64,000 nucleotides of DNA from positions 1-64,000 of the forward strand of contig NZ_JARZAJ010000034.1 in assembly GCF_029892105.1 (NCBI RefSeq). Direction: 5' to 3'. Of this stretch, positions 16,149 to 24,874 are shown in pieces. Origin of the DNA: Kitasatospora sp. GP82. Lineage in GTDB: Bacteria; Actinomycetota; Actinomycetes; Streptomycetales; Streptomycetaceae. The notes below the pieces were generated by a model, which was not told where the DNA came from, did no database searches, and saw nothing but the letters and a program-made list of their open reading frames with translations. Within the stretch, counting starts at the first letter, position 1, and each line of letters opens with the position of its first letter. The position numbers were made by a program, and so were the translations under genes.

Positions 16149-16796
16149 ATGGCCACCCTGCTGCACCTCGACTCCTCCGCCCTCCCTCAGGGCTCCGCCT
16201 CACGCGACGTCACGGCCACCTTCCGCAAGGCATGGGAGGAGCAGCACCCCGAGGGCAAGGTCGTCTACCGCGATCTCGCCGCCGAGCCGCTGCCGCACCT
16301 TACCGCTGCGGGTGTCAGCGCCCCGTTCACCGACCCGGCCGACCGTACGGAGGAGCAGAACGCCGCCCTGGCCCTGCGCACCGAGCTGGCCGAGGAGCTG
16401 GAGAACGCGGACGCGGTGCTCATCGGTGCCCCGATGTACAACCTGACGATCCCCTCCAGCCTCAAGGCGTGGCTCGACCAGGTGATCATCATGGGCCGCA
16501 CCGGAGGCGAGAACTCCTCCGTCGCGGGCAAGCCCGTCACCGTCGTCGCCAGCCGCGGTGGCTCCTATGCGCCGGGCACCCCGCGTGAGGGCTTCGAGTT
16601 CGCGACCAACTACCTGGAGAAGGTCCTTGGCGGGCTGCTCGGCCTCAAGGTCGACCTCATCGTGCCCGAGCTGACCAGGGCCCGCTCCGTCCCGGCGATG
16701 GCCGACCTGATCGGCAAGTCGGACGCCTCCCGCGAAAAGGCCCACGAGGAGGCCGCCGCGAAGGCCAAGGCGCTGGCTGCCCAGCTTTCCGCCTGA
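16149..16796 (+). CDS. azoR: FMN-dependent NADH:quinone oxidoreductase / azoreductase
   Basis: A 215-residue flavodoxin-fold enzyme that reduces quinones and azo compounds by two electrons using NAD(P)H. The FMN phosphate loop is the N-terminal LHLDSSALPQGSASRDVT. The APMYNLTIPSSLKAWLDQV motif (about residues 95-115) and VASRGGSYAPGTPREGFE (about 133-150) contact the flavin and are diagnostic of AzoR. The C-terminus is helical and Ala/Lys-rich. GGAG stands a few bases before ATG 16149. It is divergent from the HxlR gene, its probable repressor, and is followed by a strong hairpin. Confidence 0.93.
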   Translation: MATLLHLDSSALPQGSASRDVTATFRKAWEEQHPEGKVVYRDLAAEPLPHLTAAGVSAPFTDPADRTEEQNAALALRTELAEELENADAVLIGAPMYNLTIPSSLKAWLDQVIIMGRTGGENSSVAGKPVTVVASRGGSYAPGTPREGFEFATNYLEKVLGGLLGLKVDLIVPELTRARSVPAMADLIGKSDASREKAHEEAAAKAKALAAQLSA

Positions 16797-16805
16797 TCAG
16801 CGCCC

Positions 16806-16846
16806 GGGGCGGGGTCGAGGGCAGCAGCTGCCGCCGACCCCGCCCC
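16806..16846 (+). terminator. Hairpin after azoR
   Basis: Perfect 12-base arms GGGGCGGGGTCG (16806-16817) and CGACCCCGCCCC (16835-16846), ten bases after the azoR stop. There is no T-run, as is usual for Streptomyces terminators. Confidence 0.65.
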
Positions 16847-16986
16847 TTCGGCAACGCGGGCTTGCCCGGCGGGCGTTGCCGCGTGCCGCACACCGTCCCG
16901 GCCGGTGACGCCCTTGCGACAGGGCGTCGCGGGGCTCGTCGAATCGCCAGGTGATCTTCGAGTCGGCGTGCGTGCGACGATGGCGC

Positions 16987-17439
16987 ATGACTTGGTACGG
17001 GATGCTCGTCCTGCTGATGCCCCTGGCCGCGTGGGGGGTGATGGTGCTCGCCGTGCGGGTACGCGTCCGGTTGGGGGAGTGTGGGAGACGAGCGGTGCCC
17101 GGCGCGGTGAAGCCCCTGGCCCTCTTGAGCGCATGGTCCCTCGCGGGCGCCGCGGCGGTCTTCGCCTATGCCTGGCTCGTCTACTCGCCGGGGCTGTACC
17201 CGGACAAGTCCTGCATGGCGTTCACGGGGTACCGGCAGTTCCCCGACTCCTACGGATCGCTGCCGGTGAGCCTGGTGTGCCATGGCGTCGAACTCGTCCC
17301 CGCCTGGATCAATCCCGTCCTGGCCGCTCTGGCCTGCATCGCCCTGCCGGCTGCCACGGCCGCTCTGGGCCTGTGCGCCACCTCCTGGTCGACGCGGCGC
17401 ACGCCACCGGCGGCGGCCCACCGGGGAGACCCGACGTAA
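16987..17439 (+). CDS. Membrane protein of unknown function
   Basis: A 150-residue protein with three predicted membrane helices (about residues 4-22, 48-68 and 110-135). Cys and Trp residues lie in the loop between helices 2 and 3, a stretch reading YSPGLYPDKSCMAF. The ATG at 16987 immediately precedes the first helix; longer forms would add a basic soluble extension. It stands between the azoR terminator and the intron-like remnant. I do not recognise the family. Confidence 0.6.
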   Translation: MTWYGMLVLLMPLAAWGVMVLAVRVRVRLGECGRRAVPGAVKPLALLSAWSLAGAAAVFAYAWLVYSPGLYPDKSCMAFTGYRQFPDSYGSLPVSLVCHGVELVPAWINPVLAALACIALPAATAALGLCATSWSTRRTPPAAAHRGDPT

Positions 17440-17507
17440 GAGGGCCTGCTCACGAGGCGCGCGCATGGCGCCGGACCCGGTCTCCACCCCCTCAACTCGC
17501 CGTTTAA

Positions 17508-18060
17508 GTGCGCCACGAGCGCAGAAGGTGAGGTTTGTGCAGGCAGACCCCACTTGAGGCGGTGCTGTGTAGAAGATGAAGGTTGATGGCCCTTCGGCGT
17601 CCTCCGGTGGGGGTGTCAAACCACGTCAAGCTGCGTTGGCTGAAGACCGTCGTGGTGAGCGTTGAGGAAAGGCGCACGTGATGCGTCAGGTGGGGACCGG
17701 GAAGGCGAGCGAGAGCGAACCGCTGACGACGTGTCGAAACAAGAAGACGACATCAAAACCGGGGCGGTCAAATGGCGCAGGGATGAGCCTGGCGGGTTCC
17801 CGTCTATTGGCCGGGCGATGTCCGGCACGGAGGCGGCGCGAGTCCGGTCTGCGGCTTCTGCACGGAACGTGGGAAGGCGAGTGCCGATCTCGATCCGGGT
17901 TACGACGCGTCTGGCGTAGTCGGCCGCGACGCTGTCGTGCGACTACCGGACGGCGGCCAAATGGGAGGGCTCGGTCATACCGGCGACCCTGGACGAGGGC
18001 GCTAACAGGCCGAGGCGCAGCTTCGAACTGACAAGAGCAAGTTCCAAGCTACGGACACCC
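17508..18060 (+). mobile_element. Probable group II intron 5' remnant
   Basis: The stretch has no gene. It starts at a GTGCG, the usual 5' boundary of group II introns, and continues with blocks I associate with actinomycete group II introns: GGAAAGGCGCACGTGATGCG, GTGTCGAAACAAGAAGACGA, GAGCCTGGCGGG and GTGGGAAGGCGAGTGCCGAT. These would be domain I. No reverse transcriptase ORF and no domain V are visible, so it is a truncated copy that cannot splice by itself. Recognition is from memory of the family, not from folding. Confidence 0.45.
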
Positions 18061-18182
18061 AGCCGTCGCAACGACCCGGTGAACCTTCTCGGTCAGAGCA
18101 CTCGTATGGGTGTTCCGGGGACGGCGGAGCTGTCCGGTCTCATTGGATCATGCCGATGAACACCACGTTGACCAGGCATGAT

Positions 18183-18281
18183 GCAGCGTCTCTTGAGACA
18201 GCGCACTCACGCTGTCTCAAGAGACGCTGCCACCCAGGCGTGGACGAGGGCCGCTGTCTCACTACATGTTGTCGCTCATCG
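18183..18281 (+). repeat. Left TGTCTC/GAGAC terminal array
   Basis: Begins with a perfect 21-bp hairpin (18183-18203 and 18210-18230, loop CACTCA) built around TCTCTTGAGACA. It is followed by CTGTCTCACTACATGTTG (18254 on). The latter part, read in reverse complement, matches the right-hand array at 19604-19631 (TGAGCGACAACAT then TGAGAC). So the two arrays are inverted relative to each other. Confidence 0.65.
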
Positions 18282-18364
18282 GCGTCGTTGGACTACTTCC
18301 CGGTGGCAGACCCGCGCGCTGTGTGAAGGAGCCTCAATCTCAAAGGCCTGCCCCGTTGTCAGGC

Positions 18365-19303
18365 TCAGCGACTGAGGGCGTTGAGGTGCCGATGGAGTGC
18401 CTGGTGCCCTTCGGGGGTTGGGTGCAGGCCGTCGGTGAGCAGTTCGGTGTTCTCACGCAGCGGCTCCCACATGTCGAGATAGTCGACGTGGTTCTCCTCG
18501 CACCAGGCCCGCATGGACTCGCGCAGGGCTAGCGCTCGTGCCTGGGTGAATCGCAGGCCCTCGTAGTCGCGGGTGCGTTCTTCATCGACCCATGTCGGTC
18601 CCGCGACAACGAGTCGCGCATTGTGACTCAGGGCCGTGGCGGACAGCGAGCCGAGACTGTCCGCGATATGCGCCAGCCCGTCGCAATGAGTCTGTGGGAC
18701 AACGACCGGCAGGGCGGAGTCGTTGATACCGGCGGCGACGAGGACGGTGTCGGGTCGGCGAGGAGCCAGCAGCGTGGGTGTCTGCTCGCTGACATCGATC
18801 AGGGTGCTGCCGGGGATGGCCAGGTTGAAGACCCGGTGTTCAGCCTCGTTACCGGCGATGTGAGCGGCCGCCAGGTGAGCTGCCCATCCTCCATGCGGAT
18901 CACAGCGACCGTAGGCGATGCTGTCGCCCACGATCACGATGCGCGCTGCCGAGCGCAGCGGTTTCGCATCCAGGTAGGCCCAAGCGCTCTCCCCGGAGGA
19001 GAGGAGCACCCGCCGGCGGGCGTAGTCGTCGACTTCGTAGGCATCGGCTGCGGCGAGGTCCTGGTCGGTGAGGCGCAGGACGGCGCCCTCGACCACGGCG
19101 CCGAGCTTGCGCTCCAGGGTCAGGTGCACGTCGAGGCCACTGGCGGCGATCACGGACTGGTCGGTGATCGGCAGGGGCCTGGTCGTATAGCCGACCAGCG
19201 ACGCCGAAGAACTAGGCACGGCTTGACCGAACAGAGCGGTCTGGACCCGCTCGTCCATCAGCGTGCCGAAGGAAAACAGGGTGTGGGGGCGTGACTCGGT
19301 CAC
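18365..19303 (-). CDS. Fusion of an AIG2-like gamma-glutamylcyclotransferase domain and an SGNH hydrolase
   Basis: A 312-residue protein with two domains. Residues 7-115 are AIG2/gamma-glutamylcyclotransferase-like (LFSFGTLMDERVQTALFG at the start, VEGAVLRLTDQDLAAADAYE and ARRRVLL further on). Residues 120-312 are an SGNH/GDSL hydrolase: block I VIVGDSIAYG with the nucleophile Ser, the Gly of block II (NLAIPGSTL), the Asn of block III (AAGINDS) and DGLHPTPEGH carrying the catalytic Asp and His. The product should be cytoplasmic, with no signal peptide. The combination suggests linked cleavage of an acyl ester and a gamma-glutamyl or related amide. GTG 19303 is the first start and has a weak ribosome site. 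The gene sits between inverted GAGAC arrays and may be a mobile cargo. Confidence 0.8.
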   Translation of the reverse strand: MTESRPHTLFSFGTLMDERVQTALFGQAVPSSSASLVGYTTRPLPITDQSVIAASGLDVHLTLERKLGAVVEGAVLRLTDQDLAAADAYEVDDYARRRVLLSSGESAWAYLDAKPLRSAARIVIVGDSIAYGRCDPHGGWAAHLAAAHIAGNEAEHRVFNLAIPGSTLIDVSEQTPTLLAPRRPDTVLVAAGINDSALPVVVPQTHCDGLAHIADSLGSLSATALSHNARLVVAGPTWVDEERTRDYEGLRFTQARALALRESMRAWCEENHVDYLDMWEPLRENTELLTDGLHPTPEGHQALHRHLNALSR

Positions 19304-19563
19304 CGTGAGCTACGTGGCCTTTCTTCAACGATTGATCAGATCACCTTAACGGCCGACCCGAGCCACCGAACCGGCCCTCCCGCGCCGTGGACACCCCGCG
19401 TGGAAGACGTCGACCCGCTCGCGCCCTGCAACAAGCGGCGCAGCCCGCCGGTGCTGTCCGCCTCCGGCCCGACGAGCCGCGCGTGCTGGAGGAACCGCAA
19501 CAGCAGAGCTGCCACCGAGCAGAACAGCAGCAGACCGGCCCGGCGAAGGAAACCACGTGGGAC

Positions 19564-19723
19564 GAGACGAACTCAGAGACAAGACCAGCCTAGACAAACC
19601 GAACTGAGCGACAACATCACCTGAGACGAAGGGCCCCCGAGGTACCCCTGACCGACAACGTCACCCGAGACAAGCAGCGAATCCACCAAGATCCGGTGAG
19701 ACAACGGCAGGACCTCGTGAGAC
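19564..19723 (+). repeat. Right GAGAC terminal array
   Basis: Six GAGAC motifs in 160 bases (19564, 19576, 19623, 19667, 19698 and 19719), most followed by A or G. Two of them lie in a 28-base direct repeat, 19604-19631 and 19648-19675, which share CTGA-CGACAAC-TCACC-GAGAC. The arrangement looks like multiple transposase-binding sites at one end of a Tn7/Tn5053-like transposon. Confidence 0.65.
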
Positions 19724-19795
19724 GGGACAGCAACGGCCTTCACGTGATCCTGAACTCGGTTACGAGGTATGGGAATCGACGTGAAGGTCGTGGTG

Positions 19796-20310
19796 ATGAG
19801 TGCGGTGCGGAAAGCCGGCCGACAGGAGGCGTTCGCGAAACTGTCACGCTTCCGGGCGGACTTCTACGACTGCCTGAGCGGGCGCCAGGACGCCCTGTTC
19901 GAGCTGGCAGACGCGCTGCTGTGCACGGACGGCCCGGTCAAGACGCCGGTGGACCTGTCGCTCTCACCCGAGCACCGGTGCGGACACGCTGCTCTGTACG
20001 GGGCGCTCGTCTTCGGCCGGAGCGAGACCTGGGGCGAGGAGCAGGCGGTGACGCTCACAGACACCCGGCTCTACGGCAGGGCCACGGCGCGGGCCTGGGA
20101 CCGACTCCACCCGAGGCTCACCCGGCGCGGAGCCCTGGATCAGGCTGACGAACTGCCGATCATCGAGGGCACCGTCATCCGCCTGTCGGTCGAGAAGCTG
20201 CCCAGCGGCGGCGTCAACAAGCCGGTCCGGCTCTGCTGGTCGGGCACCGGCGCCACCCCCGCTGCTGGCAGTTCTTCCTGCACAGGTTCGACATCGAGCA
20301 CACGTTCCGC
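19796..20310 (+). pseudogene. Internally deleted transposase
   Basis: The frame opens with MSAVRKAGRQEAFAKLSRFR and continues to LSPEHRCGHAALYGALVFGR, the N-terminus of a DDE-type transposase family common in Streptomyces. It then jumps to the family's distant middle-to-late part: WDRLHPRLTRRGALDQ, IEGTVIRLSVEKLPSGGVNK, and, after a frameshift near 20260, QFFLHRFDIEHTFRLFG. Roughly the catalytic centre is missing. It then joins directly to a methyltransferase fragment. A shorter piece of the same family recurs at 32577-32700. Confidence 0.65.
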
Positions 20311-20673
20311 CTGTTCGGCGACGCGGCCGTGCCGCCGACCGTCGAGGAGAGGTTCGACGTGGTGCTGTCGCGGCACTTGGCGTGGACGCTTCCGAACCCC
20401 GAGGCCGCGCTGCGGGAGTGGCCGACGAGGCTTCGCCCCGGCGGCCGCCTGGTGCTGGTCGAGGGCAGGTGGCGTGAGTCCGGGCAGAGTGGCGCACCGT
20501 ATGTCGCCGGGGCCGAGCTGCTGCCGTGGAACGGCGGAGTCAGCGCGGACGACCTGGCCGTCGTTTTGCGGCCGCTCGTCGCCGATCTTCGAATCGAGCC
20601 GCTCAGCGGGCACGTGGACCTGTGGGGCGGTCCGGTGCACGACGAGCGGTATGCCCTGATCGCCCACGTCTGA
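20311..20673 (+). pseudogene. C-terminal half of a SAM-dependent methyltransferase
   Basis: From about 20311 the plus frame reads FDVVLSRHLAWTLPNPEAAL, EWPTRLRPGGRLVLVEGRW and then about 55 more residues to the stop, ending ERYALIAHV. This is the motif IV to C-terminus portion of a class I methyltransferase. The SAM-binding GxGxG half is absent, replaced by the transposase remnant. An ATG at 20329 gives a 114-residue ORF, but it would lack the cofactor site. Confidence 0.65.
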
Positions 20674-20872
20674 GTCCTGACCGGGCGGGCGCCGTGGTGA
20701 TGGCGCCACCCGCGACACCGTTCACGGGCGAATGCCCGCGAACTTGATGGCGCTCCTTGAATTTCTCCACTCTCCGCTCAGGGGTGGGCCGCAGCTGCTC
20801 ACTCTGGTTCCCCACCCCACGGAGCACCGGCCCCGTTGAGGCCGATGCGGGAATGGCCGTTCAGGGGTAGTT

Positions 20873-21697
20873 CTAGCTTCGGCTGCGGATCATCGACATC
20901 AGCAGCCCATGGGTTTCGGCGTCGGCGGCCACGACAAGGCCGCGGCCGGCCTGCCCGATCGGGGCGCCGTCGATCCCGGTGACTACACAGCCGGCGGCCT
21001 GGCACAGAGCGATGCCGGCGGCGAAATGCACACTCCCGGACAGGTCACCGCCATCGGTGACGTACGCGGCGCGCTTGCCGGCGGCGACCCAGGCCAACGC
21101 CAGCGTCGTGGACACGACTCGCGGCCGGAACCGTTCGACGAACCCGGGGTGGGCCAGCAGGTCCACGGCCCGGAAGCCAGGCGTGCTCGGGAACGGCGGA
21201 TCCAGGTTGACGTCCACCAGCTGGGTGGCGGAAGTAGGCACCAGCTGCACATCGGTCCCGTCATGGCGCACCCACGCGGTCTCACCGTCAGTGAAGAAGA
21301 CCTCCCCGCTGAACGGGTCGGCCACCGCCGCCGCCCCGTCGCGCAGCGCCACGTTGACGGCCACCAGCATGTTGCCGACGGCGTAGTTCAGTGTGCCGCA
21401 CAAGGGATCCACCAACCACTGGCGCACAGCCTCGGCGACACCCTGCTGCCCGCCCTCCTCGCCGAGCACCGCATCATCGGGTCGAGCGGAACGGATGACG
21501 CCGAGGATCGTCCCCTCGGCCTCGACATCGGCGGCGGTGGCGAAGTCCCCGGCGCCCTTGTCGATGCGGGTGAGCCGCTGGCCGTACATGTTGCGCACCA
21601 CGTCCGCGCCGGCACGTGCCGCAGCTATCGCAACCCCGGCATCGTCAAGGCTCGCGTATGAGTTGATCACGTCGTGCAGAATACCGGTGGCAGTCAT
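20873..21697 (-). CDS. Divergent inositol-monophosphatase family protein
   Basis: A 274-residue protein of the inositol monophosphatase fold. The first metal Glu is in LGEEGGQQG, and the second motif is WLVDPLCGTLNYA, where the canonical DPLDGT has Cys instead of the second Asp. Near the C-terminus, VHFAAGIALCQAAGC replaces WDxAAG, so a third metal ligand is His. These changes suggest an altered metal site or substrate. I chose ATG 21697 (TATGILHDVIN), where family similarity begins; the ORF runs upstream into an unrelated fragment. It may act on a sugar or adenosine phosphate, or be a non-catalytic binder. Confidence 0.75.
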   Translation of the reverse strand: MTATGILHDVINSYASLDDAGVAIAAARAGADVVRNMYGQRLTRIDKGAGDFATAADVEAEGTILGVIRSARPDDAVLGEEGGQQGVAEAVRQWLVDPLCGTLNYAVGNMLVAVNVALRDGAAAVADPFSGEVFFTDGETAWVRHDGTDVQLVPTSATQLVDVNLDPPFPSTPGFRAVDLLAHPGFVERFRPRVVSTTLALAWVAAGKRAAYVTDGGDLSGSVHFAAGIALCQAAGCVVTGIDGAPIGQAGRGLVVAADAETHGLLMSMIRSRS

Positions 21698-21760
21698 CCC
21701 CACCGGTCGGACCAGCATCGACCCGCTTCCGCTGTCGGCGGTGTTGCGGCTCGCTACCCT

Positions 21761-21916
21761 GCCGCCGACCTCACGCATCGGCCCGATCGCCAACGCGCGC
21801 TCCGCGACCACGAACTGACCTTGCGACGGGTGCCCCACCACTTCACGCGGCTCAGCCACGATCTGCTCGTACCGCTGCCGGCTGACGCTGCCGACCTTGT
21901 CGATTTCCTCGGGCAT
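21761..21916 (-). pseudogene. Fragment resembling RacO-type plasmid/ICE proteins
   Basis: In frame upstream of the phosphatase, 52 residues from MPEEIDK include VSRQRYEQIVAEPREVV and QFVVAERALAIGPM. This pattern resembles the N-terminal part of RacO-like proteins carried by Streptomyces integrative plasmids. The remainder of such a protein is missing and the frame fuses into the phosphatase gene. It may be translated as a fusion from 21916. Recognition is tentative. Confidence 0.35.
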
Positions 21917-22377
21917 GGCACTCTCACCGCCCACTGCGGGCCGGGACACGGCCGCACGACCGTGGCGGGACACGGCCCGCTTCCGCCGCCGAGAGCCAGC
22001 CCGGGAATCCATTGATCACAACAATGGTCCTACAAATGAACCGAGTTGACAGATAGTCAGCATCCAATCCGTTGGCGATACGGTCGCTGTGACCGTTGTC
22101 GAACGTTTCCTTGCGGCGGCGCCAGGCCCTTACCCGCTCTCGCATACTTATGGCCCGCCGCGCCACCTGATACACCGTCACCGCCGTTCCCGGGCCGCCC
22201 GCCCCTTCGGTGGGCGGCCCGTACACCGTTGTGGGAGCCGTCGGTCGCGCCGGAGCGCTTGCAGTGCCCGCGCGCAACTTCCCTCCCGGCCAGGAGTGCT
22301 GTGCGCCGTGACATGGGCTCGTGCAAAGGCTTGGTGAACGAATTGTTAGGGTGGCGTGCGAACAAAGGAGATTGACT

Positions 22378-23205
22378 TTGAGGAAGATACTCGGAGCGAA
22401 GCCCGAGGGCGGACGTGCCAGGCGCATGGCCGGCGTCGGACTGGCGGCGGCACTGGTCGTCACGGGCGCGGCGGCGTGCTCCTCCGCCGGCGGGAGCGCC
22501 GACGCGGGGACGACGGCAGCGGCCGGCTCCAAGGCCCCGGAGGTGTTCGGGCCCGCCGGCTACCGCGGGCTGACGCCGGGGATGGTGAAGGACGCTGCGC
22601 TGGCGAGCGGCGCGCTGGAGGCGGCTCCGGTGTCGCTGCTGGACGGTTGCACGGACTTCTCGTACAAGGGCGGCCCCGCGCCGGACTCCACCCGGATGGC
22701 CGCCGAGGCGACGGCCGAGACCAGATTGAAGGACCTGAACGCCAAGGCGGACGCGGTCGAGAAGCCCGGCACGCCGGAAACCCTCCCGCCGAACGCCTCG
22801 GCGAAGGAGGCGGCGGAGTTCGCCGAGCGTGCGGCAGGGTCGGCCGGCAAGGTGGCGGCCGACACCAGGCTGATCGCGGAGGCGACCCAGGCCCAGGTCG
22901 AGGTGATGACACTGCGTGAGGCGCGGGACAAGGCGTTCCTGGCTTCGGGGCGCGTGTCGTTCGGCGTGGCCGGACTGCGCGAGCTGGTCGGCCCGGCCGG
23001 CGCCCGTACGGCCGAGGGCGTCGGCGCCGGTTCGACGGTGGACGAGCTCAAGAAGGCGTACGGCACCCGGGGCCTCGAACTCGCCAAGGACGGCCGGTAC
23101 GGGATGCCGGTCGAGGGCAGGCAGGGCTGGCAGTACGAGTTCACCGTGGACGGCGACAAGGTCAGCGGCATCTCGCTGGTCAACCTCGACATGAAGTGCG
23201 CCTGA
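22378..23205 (+). CDS. Putative lipoprotein
   Basis: A 275-residue exported protein. The start is TTG 22378 with AAAGGAG at perfect distance. Residues 1-33 form a basic then hydrophobic signal ending in VTGAAAC-SSAGG, a lipobox, so it should be lipid-anchored outside the cell. The mature part is Ala- and Lys/Glu-rich helix (about residues 90-190). A C-terminal beta-rich domain of about 70 residues ends with GWQYEFTVDGDKVSGISL. That last domain resembles small repeats found in other actinomycete lipoproteins, with a paired Cys (TDFSY region and final KCA). Function unknown. Confidence 0.85.
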   Translation: MRKILGAKPEGGRARRMAGVGLAAALVVTGAAACSSAGGSADAGTTAAAGSKAPEVFGPAGYRGLTPGMVKDAALASGALEAAPVSLLDGCTDFSYKGGPAPDSTRMAAEATAETRLKDLNAKADAVEKPGTPETLPPNASAKEAAEFAERAAGSAGKVAADTRLIAEATQAQVEVMTLREARDKAFLASGRVSFGVAGLRELVGPAGARTAEGVGAGSTVDELKKAYGTRGLELAKDGRYGMPVEGRQGWQYEFTVDGDKVSGISLVNLDMKCA

Positions 23206-23761
23206 TCCGATCCACGACCCGCCGCTGAGGTCGGCGGCCCGGCGCTCTGCCCTTGCGCTCAGCGGATCCAAGGATTCCGGGTCTCGTCCGGGGCGATCCG
23301 ACGCATGGCTCGGGCGTGACTCGGGGTCGGGTGTCCATCGCCGGACTGAATGATCTCGGCCTGTCGGCGCCACCGCCCCGCCTCGCTCCGCGAGGGCGGT
23401 GGCGCCGCCGTGCTCCCCGCTCGTCGAAGCGGGAGTCGGCACCGTGTCCGGGGTGTCCATTGCACAGGTGGGCGAGGGTGAGCAGGGCTTGACGGCCCGT
23501 TCAGCCGTCGCCAGCGGGTACCCAGAGCGCGGTGGTGCTCCCGCAGGCGAGCAGAGAGGAAGCGCAGGGCAGAGCCGGACACATCCAGCCCGGACGAATA
23601 GACAAGCACACGGAGCCTCTGGTGAGCACGGGTCCGCCTGGTCGAAAAACCACCTACCAGGGGCTTCGCCCAGTCTCTCGGCTCAACGCCCATGTCCATG
23701 CGGCAGGTTGGGAAAAAAATCACGGAGCTCAACCACGATCACTCCCGTAGGATCGACGGTT
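23206..23761. other. Noncoding stretch before the iminopeptidase gene
   Basis: Apart from the hairpin at 23366-23406 I see no gene. The long ORFs through it are low-complexity, and one is only the upstream extension of the iminopeptidase frame. The sequence becomes AT-richer at 23700-23760, where the promoter of the next gene should lie. Confidence 0.5.
23366..23406. terminator. Perfect 13-bp hairpin
   Basis: GGCGCCACCGCCC (23366-23378) and GGGCGGTGGCGCC (23394-23406) with a 15-base loop, 160 bases after the lipoprotein gene. It is a plausible bidirectional terminator. Confidence 0.5.
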
Positions 23762-24721
23762 ATGGTTGATCTCTACCCTCCGACAAGTCCCTACGACCAT
23801 GGAATTCTCGACACCGGAGACGGCAACCGCGTCTACTACGAACAGCTCGGCAACCCTGAAGGCAAGCCCGTCCTGTACGTCCACGGCGGCCCGGGGGCGG
23901 GCGCGCCGCAGCGGCCGACGAGGGCCTGGGACCCCGAGCGCTACCGCGTCATCCGGTTCGACCAGCGCAACTGCGGTCGCAGCACCCCGCACGCCAGTGA
24001 CCCGGCGGCGGACATGAGTCTGAACACCACGCAGCACCTGATCGACGACATGGAGCGGCTGCGCGAACACCTCGGCATCGAGCGGTGGTTGCTGGACGGC
24101 GCCTCCTGGGGCTCGACGCTCATCCTGGCCTATGCGCAGCAGCACCCCGAGCGGGTCAGCGAGATCGTCATTCAGGCGGTGACGACGACCCGCCGTACCG
24201 AGATCGACTGGCTCTACCGGGGCGCCGGGCGGTTCTACCCCGAAGCGTGGGACCGGTTCCGCGACGGCGTCCCCGAGGACGAGCGGGACGGCGACCTGCT
24301 CGCGGCCTACGCGCGGCTGATGGAGAACCCTGACCGGGCGATCCGGGAGAAGGCCGCCGCCGACTGGCTCGCCTGGGAGGACGCGGTCATCTCGAACGAG
24401 CCCAACGGCCTGCCCGGCATGTACAGCGATCGCGAGGTCGACGCACGGATCGCGTTCGTACGGATCTGCGCCCACTTCTTCAGCAACGGCGCGTGGCTGG
24501 AGGAGGACCAACTGCTGCGCAACGCCCACAAGCTGGCCGGGATCCCGGCGGTGCTTGTCCACGGCCGGCACGACATGGGCGGCCCGGTACAGACGGCGTG
24601 GGAACTGGCGAAGGCGTGGCCGGACGCGCGGCTCCACATCTTCGATGACTCCGGGCACGTCGGAAGCGACGCGATGCGGGAGGCGGTCCGGGCGGCCATC
24701 GAGGAGTTCAAGAACCGCTGA
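23762..24721 (+). CDS. pip: Prolyl iminopeptidase
   Basis: A 319-residue alpha/beta hydrolase of peptidase family S33 that removes N-terminal proline from peptides in the cytosol. The oxyanion loop HGGPGAGAPQRPTRAWDP is typical, as is RFDQRNCGRSTPHA. The nucleophile is Ser in GASWGS (about residue 115), the acid is Asp in VHGRHDMGGPV and the histidine is in DDSGHVGS. The ATG at 23762 opens the usual VDLYPPTSPYDHGILDTGD start. The longer ORF back to 23399 is not family-like. Monocistronic. Confidence 0.92.
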   Translation: MVDLYPPTSPYDHGILDTGDGNRVYYEQLGNPEGKPVLYVHGGPGAGAPQRPTRAWDPERYRVIRFDQRNCGRSTPHASDPAADMSLNTTQHLIDDMERLREHLGIERWLLDGASWGSTLILAYAQQHPERVSEIVIQAVTTTRRTEIDWLYRGAGRFYPEAWDRFRDGVPEDERDGDLLAAYARLMENPDRAIREKAAADWLAWEDAVISNEPNGLPGMYSDREVDARIAFVRICAHFFSNGAWLEEDQLLRNAHKLAGIPAVLVHGRHDMGGPVQTAWELAKAWPDARLHIFDDSGHVGSDAMREAVRAAIEEFKNR

Positions 24722-24724
24722 TCC

Positions 24725-24845
24725 TCAGGGCACGTAGAGGAAGTCGAACGTGACCTTCGGGTTCCGCGCCGCGTAGTCGGCGAGCCTGGCCGCGACTACC
24801 CGGTCCGAGACGATGGCTCGGACCGGGACTCGGTCGGCCAGTGGC
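24725..24845 (-). pseudogene. Short C-terminal gene fragment, unidentified
   Basis: A minus-strand run of about 40 residues reading VRAIVSDRVVAARLADYAAR then NPKVTFDFLYVP and a stop. It is protein-like but has no start, and upstream sequence belongs to another broken gene. I do not recognise it. Confidence 0.3.
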
Positions 24846-24874
24846 TTCTACTTCTACACCTGCCGGTTCGTTTC

